Source: Pseudomonadota bacterium (GTDB lineage: Bacteria; Pseudomonadota; Alphaproteobacteria; Reyranellales; Reyranellaceae). Taken from it: 64,000 bases of DNA. Positions within the stretch are counted from its first letter, which is position 1, and each line of letters opens with the position of its first letter. Under the pieces are notes generated by a model. That model was not told the origin of the DNA. It made no database searches and was given only the letters and a program-made list of their open reading frames with translations. A program made the translations under genes and the position numbers. Where the stretch lies: positions 1 through 64,000 of the forward strand of contig JAIUOX010000001.1 of the NCBI GenBank assembly GCA_020160955.1, read 5' to 3'. This document shows, in pieces, positions 17,611-28,783 of this stretch.

Positions 17611-18494
17611 GCGGCGCCGCGCCCCGCACCGAGAACGAGCGGCCCGCGCCGCCGCGCCGCCGCGACTACGACCGTCGCAAGAAGCGCTCGCGCGCGCCGA
17701 TCAAGAAGATCGGCAAGCCGTTCTGGCGCCAGCCGCTGCTGCTCGGCGGCCTGGTGCTGCTGCTCGGGACCGGTGGCGCCGGCGGCTGGTGGGCGTGGCA
17801 CGAGGGCTGGCTGGTCGAGGCGCGCAACCGGCTCGACCAGGTCGGCCATGCCATCGTCGGCGCCGTCACGCCGTTCAAGCTGGTCGACGTCACGGTCGAG
17901 GGCCGCGAGTACGTCGAGCGCAGCGCCATCCTCGAGGCGCTTAACGTGAAGGCAGGCGACTCGCTGCTCGGCATCGACCTGCAGGCGTCGCGCCAGCGGC
18001 TCGAGGCGATCGACTGGGTGGCCAGCGCCACCGTCGAGCGCCGCCTGCCCGACACGCTCTACGTCACGATGGTCGAGCGCCGCGCCGTGGCGATCTGGCA
18101 GAACGGTGACGAGTACACGCTGATCGACCGCGACGGCCGCACGGTGCGCGCCAGCCGCATGCCGCCGGGCGCCGACAAGCTCCTGCTGCTCGGCGGCCCC
18201 GGTGCGCCCGAGCACGTCGGCGAACTCCTGCTGCTGCTGGCCTACGAGCCCGAGGTCGCGCGCCAGCTGCGCGCCGCCGTGTGGGTCGGCCAGCGGCGCT
18301 GGAACCTGGTCCTGAACAACGGTGTCGAGATCTGGCTGCCCGAGGAGGACGCGATCGCCGCGCTCCAGCAGCTGGCCAAGCTCGACCAGCGTCACCGCCT
18401 GCTGTCGCGCGAGTTCGGCGTCGTCGACCTCAGGCTGCCGGACAAGCTCTATCTCCGGAAGCGGACGGGCGATGGCCCGTCCGGTCCGGCCTAG
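17607..18494 (+). CDS. ftsQ: Cell division protein FtsQ
   Basis: FtsQ is a bitopic inner-membrane divisome protein linking cytoplasmic and periplasmic parts. The 295-aa product has an Arg/Lys/Pro-rich cytoplasmic tail (residues 1-45), one membrane segment (about 46-68), a POTRA-like domain from FKLVDVTVEGREYVERSAI (about residue 92 on), then the FtsQ/DivIB domain with LPDTLYVTMVERRAVAIWQ. ATG at 17607 overlaps the ddl stop. There are 30 bases before ftsA. Confidence 0.9.
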   Translation: MSGAAPRTENERPAPPRRRDYDRRKKRSRAPIKKIGKPFWRQPLLLGGLVLLLGTGGAGGWWAWHEGWLVEARNRLDQVGHAIVGAVTPFKLVDVTVEGREYVERSAILEALNVKAGDSLLGIDLQASRQRLEAIDWVASATVERRLPDTLYVTMVERRAVAIWQNGDEYTLIDRDGRTVRASRMPPGADKLLLLGGPGAPEHVGELLLLLAYEPEVARQLRAAVWVGQRRWNLVLNNGVEIWLPEEDAIAALQQLAKLDQRHRLLSREFGVVDLRLPDKLYLRKRTGDGPSGPA

Positions 18495-18524
18495 TTCCAC
18501 GTGTAATCGAGTACGGGGGAGATC

Positions 18525-19760
18525 GTGGCAAAGACAAGAAACGGCGTGATCGCGGCGCTCGACATCGGCACCAGCAAGGTCGTCTGCTTCGTGGCCCGGG
18601 TCGACGGACAGGGCCTGCGGGTGGTCGGCATCGGCCACCAGCCGGCGCAGGGCATGCGCTCGGGCAACATCGTCGACATGGAGGCGGCGACCCGCGCCAT
18701 CTCCTCGGCGGTATCGACGGCGGAAGAGATGTGCGGCGAGCATGTCCGCGAGGTCATCGTGGGCGTCAGCGGCGGCTCGGCGGCCTCGCACAACCAGAGC
18801 CTCGAGGTCGGTATCGGCCACCACGAGATCGGCGAGCGCGACGTGCGGCGGGTCACCCAGCACATCCACCTGCCGGCCGAGACGGCCGACCGCGACATCA
18901 TCCACTCCGAGGCGATCGGCTTCTCGGTCGACGGCACGCCGGTGCGCGACGCGCGCGGCATGTTCGGCGAGCGGCTGGGCGTCGAGGTCCACCTCGTCAC
19001 GGCTGCCTCGAGCGCGATGCGCAACCTGCAGGTCTGCGTGCGCCGCGCCCACCTCGAGATCGCCGACCGCGTCGTCGCGGCGCACGCCTCGGGGCTGAGC
19101 TCGCTGGTCTCCGACGAGCGCGACCTCGGCGTCACCCTGATCGACATGGGCGGCGGCACGACCTCGATCGCGGTGTTCTACGAGGGCCACCTCGTGCACG
19201 TCGATTCGATCCCGGTCGGCGGCGAGCACGTGACCCGCGACATCGCGCGCGGCCTGTCGACGCCGCTCGCCCACGCCGAGCGGATGAAGACCCAGATCGG
19301 CCGCGCCGTCGCCAAGCCGAACGACGAGTACGACATCATCGACGTGCCGCTGATCGGCGAGGAGGACCGCACCCGGCCCAACCACATCCCGCGCTCGATC
19401 TTGGTCGGCATCATCCGGCCGCGAATCGAGGAGACGTTCGAGCTGGTGCGCAGCCGGCTCGAGGCCTCCGGTGTGGATAAGTTGGCCGGCGGACGGGCCG
19501 TCCTGGTCGGTGGCGGCTGCCAATTGGATGGCGTTCCCGAGGTTGCCGCGTCGATCCTCAACAAGAAGGTGAGGACGGGCGGGCCGCTGCGCCTCGCCGG
19601 ACTCGCGGATTCCACAGGCGGGCCTGCATTTTCCGCCGCCGCCGGATTGTTGTCCTTCGCGCTCCACAACCACGCCGCCGGACAGGCCCAGCAGGCGCCC
19701 GCGGAAACGCCGTCGAGTCGCATCGGTCGGATCGGCAGTTGGATTCGGGAGAACTTTTAG
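18525..19760 (+). CDS. ftsA: Cell division protein FtsA
   Basis: FtsA is the actin-like ATPase that tethers FtsZ to the membrane. GTG at 18525 follows a GGGGGA ribosome site. The 411-aa protein has ALDIGTSKVVCFVA at the N terminus (phosphate 1), the SHI/1C subdomain, VTLIDMGGGTTSIAVF (phosphate 2), VLVGGGCQLDGV (adenosine motif), and a C-terminal amphipathic helix RIGRIGSWIRENF expected for membrane binding. Confidence 0.95.
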   Translation: MAKTRNGVIAALDIGTSKVVCFVARVDGQGLRVVGIGHQPAQGMRSGNIVDMEAATRAISSAVSTAEEMCGEHVREVIVGVSGGSAASHNQSLEVGIGHHEIGERDVRRVTQHIHLPAETADRDIIHSEAIGFSVDGTPVRDARGMFGERLGVEVHLVTAASSAMRNLQVCVRRAHLEIADRVVAAHASGLSSLVSDERDLGVTLIDMGGGTTSIAVFYEGHLVHVDSIPVGGEHVTRDIARGLSTPLAHAERMKTQIGRAVAKPNDEYDIIDVPLIGEEDRTRPNHIPRSILVGIIRPRIEETFELVRSRLEASGVDKLAGGRAVLVGGGCQLDGVPEVAASILNKKVRTGGPLRLAGLADSTGGPAFSAAAGLLSFALHNHAAGQAQQAPAETPSSRIGRIGSWIRENF

Positions 19761-19907
19761 GCAATATGTAGTGCGGGGATGGGCAATCCCCACAGGCTAT
19801 AGACAAGAAAAGAAGAATAAGCCGGTGGCGGTGAAGGGTCCGGCACGAAAATGGGTCCACGCCGCTACTCCGGGCAGATTACCCCTCGTTTGCGTGGAGA
19901 AAGCCGA
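19761..19907 (+). promoter_or_regulatory. ftsA-ftsZ intergenic leader
   Basis: This 147-base gap is much longer than others in the cluster and AT-richer around 19795-19820, suggesting a dedicated ftsZ promoter. A small hairpin (GGGGAT at 19777-19782 with ATCCCC at 19788-19793) is present without a T tract. No confident -10/-35 pair or CtrA box was found by eye. GGAG six to ten bases before 19908 is the ftsZ ribosome site. Confidence 0.35.
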
Positions 19908-21683
19908 ATGACCATCAACCTCAGCCTCCCTCAAAAGGAGTCCGAGATTAAGCCGCGTATCACCGTCATCGGCGTCGGTGGCGCGGGTGGAAACGCCGTC
20001 AACAACATGATCAGCTCCGCGCTCGAAGGCGTGGAGTTCATCGTCGCGAATACCGACGCGCAGGCGCTCGGCCAGTCGCTCGCCGACCGCCGCGTCCAGC
20101 TCGGCATCACGATCACCCAGGGCCTCGGCGCCGGGGCGCGTCCTGAGGTCGGCCGCCAGGCCGCCGAGGAAGCACTGCCGGAGATCCTGCAGCTGCTCGA
20201 CGGCGCCAACATGGTGTTCGTCACGGCCGGCATGGGCGGCGGCACCGGGACCGGTGCGGCGCCCGTCATCGCCGCCGCGGCGCGCGAGCAGGGCATCCTG
20301 ACGATCGGCGTCGTCACCAAGCCGTTCCACTTCGAGGGCCGCCGCCGCATGCAGTCGGCGGAGCAGGGCATCACCGAGCTCGAGAAGGTGGTCGACACCC
20401 TGATCGTCATCCCGAACCAGAACCTGTTCAAGATCGCCAACGAGAAGACGACCTTCGCGGACGCCTTCAAGATGGCCGACGACGTGCTGCACATGGGCGT
20501 GCGCGGCGTCACCGACCTGATGGTCATGCCGGGCCTCATCAACCTCGACTTCGCCGACATCCGCACGGTGATGAGCGAGATGGGCAAGGCGATGATGGGC
20601 ACCGGCGAGGCCGAGGGCCAGGACCGCGCCCGCGTCGCCGCCGAGTCGGCGATCTCCAACCCGCTGCTGGAAGACCACTCGATGAAGGGCGCCCGCGGCG
20701 TCCTGATCAACATCACCGGCGGCCTCGACATGACCCTGCACGAGGTCGACGAGGCGGCCAACCGCATCCGCGAGGAAGTCGACGGCGACGCCAACATCAT
20801 CTTCGGCTCGACCTTCGACGCCAACATGCAGGGCCGGATGCGCGTCTCGGTGGTCGCCACCGGCATCGCCGCGATGGCCTCGCAGATGCCGGAGCCGCGC
20901 TATATGTCGCTCGACATGAACCGCCCGGCGCAGACCGGCCAGCCGGCGCTCAGCCGCACCGCGCCGCCGCCGGTCGGCCGTGTCGCGATCCCGGCCGCCG
21001 CGGCCGCGCCGCAGGCCCCGGTCGCGCCGATGGCGCCGCCGGCCCCGGTCGCCCCGCCGGTCATGGCGCCGGTCGCCGCCGCGCCGATGGTCGCGCCGGC
21101 CCCGGTCGCGCCGCCGGCGCCCGTCATGGCCCCGGCGATGCCGCCGGTCGCCGAGCCGATGGTCGCCGAGATGCCGGCTCCCGCGCCGGCCCCGGTCGAG
21201 GCCCCGATGGCCGTCGCGCCGCCGGCCCCGGTCCTCGCGCCGGCCCCGGTGGTCGCTCCGGCGCCCGCGCCGGCCCCGGTCGCCGCCGCGCCGGCTCCCG
21301 CGCCGGCCGCGCCGCAGCGTCCGCTGGTCGACGAGAACGACTGGCGCGTCAGCCGCCCGGCCCGCCCGGCGGTCCGCGCCGAGACCGCTCCCGCCGCCCG
21401 CCCGATGGCCCGCCCCGCGGCCGGTGGCGAGCGCGCGCCGAACCTGTTCCAGCGCATCACCGGTGCGTTCGCGTCGCAGAAGCCGGCCGCCGCCGCGGCG
21501 CCGGCCGAGCCGCCGGCCCCGCGCCCGGCGCCGGAAAACGTCGTGTCGGTGGCCCCCAAGGCCGCTCCGCGCCCGGCCCCGGCCCAGGCCTCGATCAATC
21601 TCGATGTCACCGAGCGGGCCAAGCCGGCCCGCGAGGACGACGACCTGCAGATCCCCGCGTTCCTGCGCCGTCAGGCGAACTAG
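19908..21683 (+). CDS. ftsZ: Cell division GTPase FtsZ, long Pro/Ala linker
   Basis: FtsZ polymerises into the Z-ring. ATG at 19908 has GGAG upstream and gives the expected N terminus; an in-frame ATG at 19851 would add 19 unlikely residues. The core (residues about 1-330) shows [14 protein letters not shown], the tubulin signature [12 protein letters not shown] near 107, and the T7 loop [16 protein letters not shown] linker of roughly 240 residues follows, dominated by Pro, Ala and Val in repeated APAPV-like units, then the C-terminal peptide [11 protein letters not shown] that binds FtsA. Total length 591 aa exceeds the usual 380-450 because of the linker. Confidence 0.97.
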   Translation: MTINLSLPQKESEIKPRITVIGVGGAGGNAVNNMISSALEGVEFIVANTDAQALGQSLADRRVQLGITITQGLGAGARPEVGRQAAEEALPEILQLLDGANMVFVTAGMGGGTGTGAAPVIAAAAREQGILTIGVVTKPFHFEGRRRMQSAEQGITELEKVVDTLIVIPNQNLFKIANEKTTFADAFKMADDVLHMGVRGVTDLMVMPGLINLDFADIRTVMSEMGKAMMGTGEAEGQDRARVAAESAISNPLLEDHSMKGARGVLINITGGLDMTLHEVDEAANRIREEVDGDANIIFGSTFDANMQGRMRVSVVATGIAAMASQMPEPRYMSLDMNRPAQTGQPALSRTAPPPVGRVAIPAAAAAPQAPVAPMAPPAPVAPPVMAPVAAAPMVAPAPVAPPAPVMAPAMPPVAEPMVAEMPAPAPAPVEAPMAVAPPAPVLAPAPVVAPAPAPAPVAAAPAPAPAAPQRPLVDENDWRVSRPARPAVRAETAPAARPMARPAAGGERAPNLFQRITGAFASQKPAAAAAPAEPPAPRPAPENVVSVAPKAAPRPAPAQASINLDVTERAKPAREDDDLQIPAFLRRQAN

Positions 21684-21717
21684 ACGCGGGCCTGCAAGTT
21701 CTTCACGCATCACACTG

Positions 21718-21744
21718 GAGGGGCCCGCGCGGCCCCTCTTTTTT
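21718..21744 (+). terminator. Intrinsic terminator after ftsZ
   Basis: GAGGGGCC and GGCCCCTC form an 8-bp stem with a CGCGC loop, followed by six T. It sits 35 bases after the ftsZ stop and marks the end of the dcw transcript. Confidence 0.85.
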
Positions 21745-21795
21745 CTGGCGCGACATGATATAACCGCGCCGGTTCAAAGGGGCTCACGCTTGGGT

Positions 21796-22620
21796 ATGAA
21801 CGTCGTCTTTTCCTGGATTCGCGGCTCGGCCGCGGGATGCGCGCTGATCGTGGCGGCGTCCCTCGTTCTCGCCGGCTGCGGTTCGGACGACGACAATGCC
21901 AACTACGTCGAGCAGCCGGTCGAGGTACTGTACAACCGCGCCCTCGATGATCTCGGCGCGATGAACTACAAGGCCGCCGCCAAGGGCTTCGAGGAAGTCG
22001 ACCGCCAGCATCCCTACTCGGTGTGGGCGACCAAGGCGCAGATCATGGCGGCCTTCGCCTACTACCAGTCGAACAAGTACGACGACGCCATCGTGGCGCT
22101 CGACCGCTTCATCCAGCTGCACCCGGGCCACCGCGACATCCCCTACGCCTACTACCTGAAGGCGCTCTGCTACTACGAGCAGATCTCCGACGTCGGCCGC
22201 GACCAGCGCATGACGCAGCAGGCGCTCGAGGCGCTGGCCGAGGTGGTGAAGCGCTTCCCCGAATCGCCCTATGCCCGCGACGCGCGCCTCAAGGTCGAGC
22301 TGGCGATCGACCATCTCGCCGGCAAGGAGATGGCGATCGGCCGCTACTACCAGTCCAACCAGCAGTATGTCGGCGCGATCAACCGCTACCGCGTGGTGAT
22401 CGAGCGCTACCAGACGACGACGCACGTCCCCGAGGCGCTGCACCGGCTGGTCGAGAGCTACCTGTCGCTCGGCGTGAAGCAGGAAGCCAAGGAGACCGCG
22501 GCGGTGCTCGGCTACAACTTCCCGGGCAGCGAGTGGTACCAGGACAGCTACTTCCTGATGACCGGCGAAGGCGAACGGCCGCCCGACGAGACGCGGCGCT
22601 GGTTCTTCGGCCTGTTCTGA
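21796..22620 (+). CDS. bamD: Outer-membrane assembly lipoprotein BamD
   Basis: BamD is a TPR lipoprotein of the BAM complex that folds outer-membrane beta-barrels. ATG at 21796 gives a 274-aa precursor with a hydrophobic signal and lipobox LAGC (lipidated Cys at residue 28). TPR-like helices follow (EVLYNRALDDLGAMNYKAAAKGFEEV, then AFAYYQSNKYDDAIVALDRFI). YYLKALCYYEQI and SPYARDARLK are typical for the family. In many alphaproteobacteria lpxC lies before this gene, but not here. Eight bases separate it from recN. Confidence 0.93.
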   Translation: MNVVFSWIRGSAAGCALIVAASLVLAGCGSDDDNANYVEQPVEVLYNRALDDLGAMNYKAAAKGFEEVDRQHPYSVWATKAQIMAAFAYYQSNKYDDAIVALDRFIQLHPGHRDIPYAYYLKALCYYEQISDVGRDQRMTQQALEALAEVVKRFPESPYARDARLKVELAIDHLAGKEMAIGRYYQSNQQYVGAINRYRVVIERYQTTTHVPEALHRLVESYLSLGVKQEAKETAAVLGYNFPGSEWYQDSYFLMTGEGERPPDETRRWFFGLF

Positions 22621-22627
22621 GCCGCCG

Positions 22628-24307
22628 ATGCTGGTCTCGCTATCGATCCGCGACTTCGTGCTGATCGAGAAGCTCGACCTCGACTTCGTGCGCTCCGGCA
22701 AGAAGGGTCTCGGCGCCCTGACCGGCGAGACCGGCGCCGGCAAATCCATCCTGATCGACGCGCTCGGCCTCGCGCTGGGTCACCGCGCCGACTCCGGCAC
22801 GGTGCGGCGCGGCGCGGCGCAGGCCTCGGTCGCCGCCTCGTTCGACCTGCCGCGGCCGCACGCCGCGCGGTTGGTGCTGGCCGAGCAGGGCATGGACGAC
22901 GAGGACGTGCTGACGCTGCGCCGGGTGATCGCCGCCGACGGCCGCGGCCGCGCCTTCGTCAACGACCAGCCGGCCTCGGTGGCGCTGTTGCGCCGGCTGG
23001 GCGAGACGCTGGTCGAGATCCAGGGCCAGATGGAGCAGCACGGCCTGCTCGACGCCTCGACCCACCGCGACTCGCTCGACGCCTTCGCCGGCCTCGAGAA
23101 GCAGGCTGCCGCCGTGCGCGCGTCGTGGGCCGCGTGGCGCGCGGCCGAGCGGGCGCATGCCGAGGCGGCAGAGGCCGCGGCGGCGGCGCGCCGCGACGAG
23201 GACTTCCTGCGCCACGCCGTCAAGGAACTGGAGGCGCTGGCGCCGCGGCCCGACGACGAGGACAAGCTGGCCGAGGAGCGCCAGCTGCTGCGCGCCGGCA
23301 GCGCGATCGGCGAGGCGGTGGCGCAGGCGCTGTCGGAACTGGAGCACGGTCGCGGCGCGCTGGGCGCGCTGCGCGGCGCCCACCGGCTGATCGAGCGCAC
23401 CGCGGACAAGGCGGCGGGCCGGCTCGACGTCGCGCTGGCCGCGCTCGACCGCGCGCTCAGCGAGGCGACCGAGGCGCAGGCCCAGCTCGAGCAGGCGCGC
23501 GACTCGCTGGAGTTCGACCCCAAGAAGCTCGACAGGATCGAGGAGCGGCTGTTCGCGCTGCGCGCCGCGGCACGCAAGCACGGCGTCGCGGTTGGCGACC
23601 TCGCCGCCCTCGCCGAACGCTTTCGCGGCCAGCTGTCGGCGCTCGACGACGGCGAGGCCGGCCTGAAGCGGCTGGCCGGCGAAGCGAAGACCGCGCGGGC
23701 GGCCTACGTCGCGGCGGCCGAGGCGCAGGCGGCGGCACGGCGCAAGGGCGCCGCGAAGCTCGACAAGGCGGTGGCGGCCGAGCTGGCGCCGCTCAAGCTC
23801 GACAAGGCGCGCTTCGTCACCGAGCTCGCGGCGCTGCCCGAGGCCGAGTGGTCCGAGCACGGCTCCGACCGCGTCCAGTTCACCGTCTCGACCAATCCCG
23901 GCGCGCCGCCGGCGCCGATCGCGAAGATCGCGTCGGGCGGCGAGCTGTCGCGCTTCCTGCTGGCGCTCAAGGTCTGCCTCGCCAAGGTCGGCGATGCCGC
24001 CACCATCGTGTTCGACGAGGTCGATTCCGGCATCGGTGGCGCCACGGCGGCCGCGGTCGGCGACCGCCTGAAGCGGCTGGCGCGCGAGGTCCAGGTGCTG
24101 GTCGTGACCCACTCGCCGCAGGTCGCGGCGCTGGCCGACCGCCACTGGCTGATCCAGAAGACCACGACGCGCAGCACCGCCAGCACCGACGTCGTGCCGC
24201 TCGACGCCAAGGGCCGGCGCGAGGAGATCGCGCGCATGCTGTCCGGCGCCGAGGTCACGGCCGAGGCGCGCGCCGCGGCCGACCGCCTGCTGGCCGCGGC
24301 GGAGTAG
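22628..24307 (+). CDS. recN: DNA repair protein RecN
   Basis: RecN is an SMC-like ATPase acting in double-strand break repair. The 559-aa protein begins MLVSLSIRDFVLIEKL, has Walker A GETGAGKSIL near residue 38-47, a central coiled-coil arm rich in Ala/Glu/Arg (about 150-370), the signature region ASGGELSRFLLALK and Walker B IVFDEVDSGIGG, and a D-loop/H-loop VLVVTHSPQVAALA. It is co-directional with bamD and ligA and probably co-transcribed. Confidence 0.94.
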   Translation: MLVSLSIRDFVLIEKLDLDFVRSGKKGLGALTGETGAGKSILIDALGLALGHRADSGTVRRGAAQASVAASFDLPRPHAARLVLAEQGMDDEDVLTLRRVIAADGRGRAFVNDQPASVALLRRLGETLVEIQGQMEQHGLLDASTHRDSLDAFAGLEKQAAAVRASWAAWRAAERAHAEAAEAAAAARRDEDFLRHAVKELEALAPRPDDEDKLAEERQLLRAGSAIGEAVAQALSELEHGRGALGALRGAHRLIERTADKAAGRLDVALAALDRALSEATEAQAQLEQARDSLEFDPKKLDRIEERLFALRAAARKHGVAVGDLAALAERFRGQLSALDDGEAGLKRLAGEAKTARAAYVAAAEAQAAARRKGAAKLDKAVAAELAPLKLDKARFVTELAALPEAEWSEHGSDRVQFTVSTNPGAPPAPIAKIASGGELSRFLLALKVCLAKVGDAATIVFDEVDSGIGGATAAAVGDRLKRLAREVQVLVVTHSPQVAALADRHWLIQKTTTRSTASTDVVPLDAKGRREEIARMLSGAEVTAEARAAADRLLAAAE

Positions 24308-26473
<2,166 letters not shown>

Positions 26474-26501
26474 CGCCGGGCGTCCCGGGAAGACCTTGCG
26501 A

Positions 26502-27566
26502 TCAGTTCACCTGGGGTTCCGCCAGGGCGGCCTTCTTGAGGGAATTGATCGGCGGCAGCGGGGCGTCGAGCAGGGCGACGCAATCCAGGATGCCGGTATC
26601 GCTGGGCGCCTTCTTGAAGGGGACATCGTCACCCGCCAGCGGCTGCTTCGCCGACCGCAGGATCGAGCGGAAGGCCTCGACCCGCTGCCAGCCGACGTAG
26701 CCACCGTTGTCGAGTTCCTCGCCCCGCATCCTGAGCCACATGGCGGCGGCGCCCGACACGTGGACGGTGGCGTAGGAGGTGCCATCGCCCACGCCGAAGT
26801 TCATGTGCGGTTCGGGCAGCCCGAGCACGGCATTGGGCCGCGGCACGTCGTCGGCCGGCGCCCAGACATCGACGTACTTGCGCCCGTCGTCGTAGTCGAA
26901 GCAGATCTTCCGGTTCGCGTTGATGCCGCCCACCAGGATGCTGCGCGAGTAGCGGCCGGGATAGACCGTGAAGCCGACCGCCTGCGGTGCATCGGCGGTC
27001 TGCCCGGCGGCGGCGGCGATAATGACGCCCCGCTCGTAGGCATGGTCGACGGCTCGACCCAGCGCGTGCATCTGCTTGCGGTTGCCGATCACCGACTGCA
27101 CCCCCAGGCTGATCGAGATCACGTCGGCCAGGTTGCGATCGACCGCGTCCATGATGGCGAGGGCGGCATTGACGATGGTCTGGCCGGTCAGCATCACGCC
27201 GTTGGTCACGCGGTACGGCACGACCGGCACCGTCGGGCAGACGCCCGTGTAGGTCCCCGCGAGGTTGCCGCACAGCGTGCCGAGGGTGCGGGTGCCGTGG
27301 CCCGGCGTCGCGATCCCGAGCCCGCCGCCGTAGTCGAGCGGATCGCGCGGTTCGCTCGCGCCGGGGTCCATGTAGTTTCGGCCGTCGGCGATGCGCAGCG
27401 CCGGCGCCGCGCTGCCCAGGTTGAACACGGCATGGTTGGTGAAGCCGGTGTCGAGGTGGGCGACGGTCACGCCGCGCCAGTCGTTGTGGGGACCGAGTTC
27501 CGCCGCGACGCGCATCATGGCTTCGCGCGAACGAACGACGTCGATGTTCCAACTGTTGCTGGGCAT
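26502..27566 (-). CDS. Subtilase (S8) family peptidase, no signal peptide
   Basis: The ATG at 27566 is chosen because AGGAGG lies four bases upstream; the open frame continues to 27590. The 354-aa product has the S8 triad: Asp39 in AHLDTGF, His90 in TPGHGTRT and Ser264 in GDGTSYAT. The oxyanion position, normally Asn in AAGN, reads AAAAGQT (Gln). There is no propeptide or signal sequence, so the enzyme appears cytoplasmic or released by another route. It stands alone, divergent from the desulfhydrase gene; an 8-bp inverted repeat lies just upstream of its ribosome site. The substrate is unknown. Confidence 0.85.
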   Translation of the reverse strand: MPSNSWNIDVVRSREAMMRVAAELGPHNDWRGVTVAHLDTGFTNHAVFNLGSAAPALRIADGRNYMDPGASEPRDPLDYGGGLGIATPGHGTRTLGTLCGNLAGTYTGVCPTVPVVPYRVTNGVMLTGQTIVNAALAIMDAVDRNLADVISISLGVQSVIGNRKQMHALGRAVDHAYERGVIIAAAAGQTADAPQAVGFTVYPGRYSRSILVGGINANRKICFDYDDGRKYVDVWAPADDVPRPNAVLGLPEPHMNFGVGDGTSYATVHVSGAAAMWLRMRGEELDNGGYVGWQRVEAFRSILRSAKQPLAGDDVPFKKAPSDTGILDCVALLDAPLPPINSLKKAALAEPQVN

Positions 27567-27580
27567 GGTTCCTCCTGGGT

Positions 27581-27607
27581 CGCGATACAACCGTAGATAG
27601 TATCGCG
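27581..27607. promoter_or_regulatory. Inverted repeat upstream of the S8 peptidase gene
   Basis: CGCGATAC (27581-27588) and GTATCGCG (27600-27607) are perfect 8-bp arms with an 11-base AT-richer spacer. It ends five bases from the protease ribosome site in the divergent intergenic region, so it may be an operator or a leader hairpin controlling the protease. Confidence 0.5.
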
Positions 27608-27747
27608 CGCGCAGGCGGAACTGCCAAGGAGGTCGGGGCCGCGGTCATCGCTGGCGAAATCGGCGCGCCGGCCGACTTCCCGGTATCCGGGCGCGATGCT
27701 ACAGCTTCCGGCCCGTCACCAACGGTCGAACGCTGGAGTTTCAAGGA

Positions 27748-28782
27748 ATGGATCTGGCCCGCTTCCCGCGCCGTCGCTACACGCATGCCCCCACGCCCAT
27801 CGAGTTCATGCCGCACTTCACCAAGGCGCTGGCGGCGTCCTGCCCGGGCGGCGTCGGGCCCGACGTCTGGATCAAGCGCGACGACCAGCTCGGCCTGTTC
27901 CCCGGCGGCAACAAGACCCGCAAGCTCGAGTTCCTCGCCGGAGACGCGCTGGCGCAGGGCGCCGACACGCTGATCACCTGCGGCGCGCCGCAGTCGAACC
28001 ACTGCCGCATCACGCTGGCCGCGGCGGTGCGCGAGGGCCTGAAGTGCCGCTTCGTGATCGAGGAGCGCGTGCCGGGCACGTACAAGAAGGAAGCTGGCGG
28101 CAACAACTTCCTGTTCGAGCTGATGGGCATCGAGGCGATCACCGTGGTCCCGGGCGGCACCGACATGGGGGCGGCGATGTCGAAGGTGGCGCAGGAAGTC
28201 GCCTCGCTCGGCCGCAAGGGCTACGTCATTCCCGGCGGCGGCTCGAACGCGATCGGCGGGCTGGGCTATGTCGCCTGCGTGCAGGAGATGCAGGAGCAGT
28301 GGCTCGACATGGGCCTCGCCCTCGACGCCGTCGTGGTCGGCTCGGGCAGCTCGGGCACGCATGGCGGCATGGTGGCGGGCTTCCATGGCAACAACATCCG
28401 CACGCCGCTGATCGGCATCGGCGTCAGCCGCGATCCCGCCGACCAGGAGCCGCTGGTCCACAAGGAGGCGCAGGCGGTCGCCGACCTGCTGGGACTCGGC
28501 AAGATCCCGCGCGAGGCGGTGAAGAGCGTCGGCGGCTACTGGCAGCCCAAGTACTCGGTGCCGAACAAGAAGATGGTCGAGGCGGTCCAGATGGTGGCCC
28601 GGACCGAGGGCATCCTGCTCGACCCGGTCTATACCGGGAAGATCATGGCCGGCCTGATCGGGCTGGCCCGCCAGGGCCACTTCAAGCCCGGCGCCAAGGT
28701 CCTGTTCATGCACACCGGCGGCCTGCCGTCGCTGCACATGTACGAGGACGTCGTGCTCGGCCGCACCGAGGTGGCCGACTAG
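27748..28782 (+). CDS. D-cysteine desulfhydrase / ACC deaminase family PLP enzyme
   Basis: The 344-aa protein is a fold-type II PLP enzyme. The PLP lysine is in FPGGNKTRKLEFL (Lys56), followed by ITCGAPQSNHCRITLAAA and the phosphate-binding GSGSSGTHGGM. Relatives release H2S, ammonia and pyruvate from D-cysteine; L-cysteate sulfo-lyase and 1-aminocyclopropane-1-carboxylate deaminase belong to the same family, so the exact substrate is not fixed by the sequence. It stands alone, with convergent pepP ending one base after its stop. ATG at 27748 lies eight bases after AAGGA. Confidence 0.85.
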   Translation: MDLARFPRRRYTHAPTPIEFMPHFTKALAASCPGGVGPDVWIKRDDQLGLFPGGNKTRKLEFLAGDALAQGADTLITCGAPQSNHCRITLAAAVREGLKCRFVIEERVPGTYKKEAGGNNFLFELMGIEAITVVPGGTDMGAAMSKVAQEVASLGRKGYVIPGGGSNAIGGLGYVACVQEMQEQWLDMGLALDAVVVGSGSSGTHGGMVAGFHGNNIRTPLIGIGVSRDPADQEPLVHKEAQAVADLLGLGKIPREAVKSVGGYWQPKYSVPNKKMVEAVQMVARTEGILLDPVYTGKIMAGLIGLARQGHFKPGAKVLFMHTGGLPSLHMYEDVVLGRTEVAD

Positions 28783-28783
28783 G

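Noticed and set aside
19851..19907. Upstream in-frame ATG for ftsZ
   Set aside because: The extra residues are not FtsZ-like, and GGAG is placed for the 19908 ATG.
26496..27596. Plus-strand frame of 366 codons opposite the subtilase gene
   Set aside because: Shadow frame; the minus-strand product has a complete catalytic triad.
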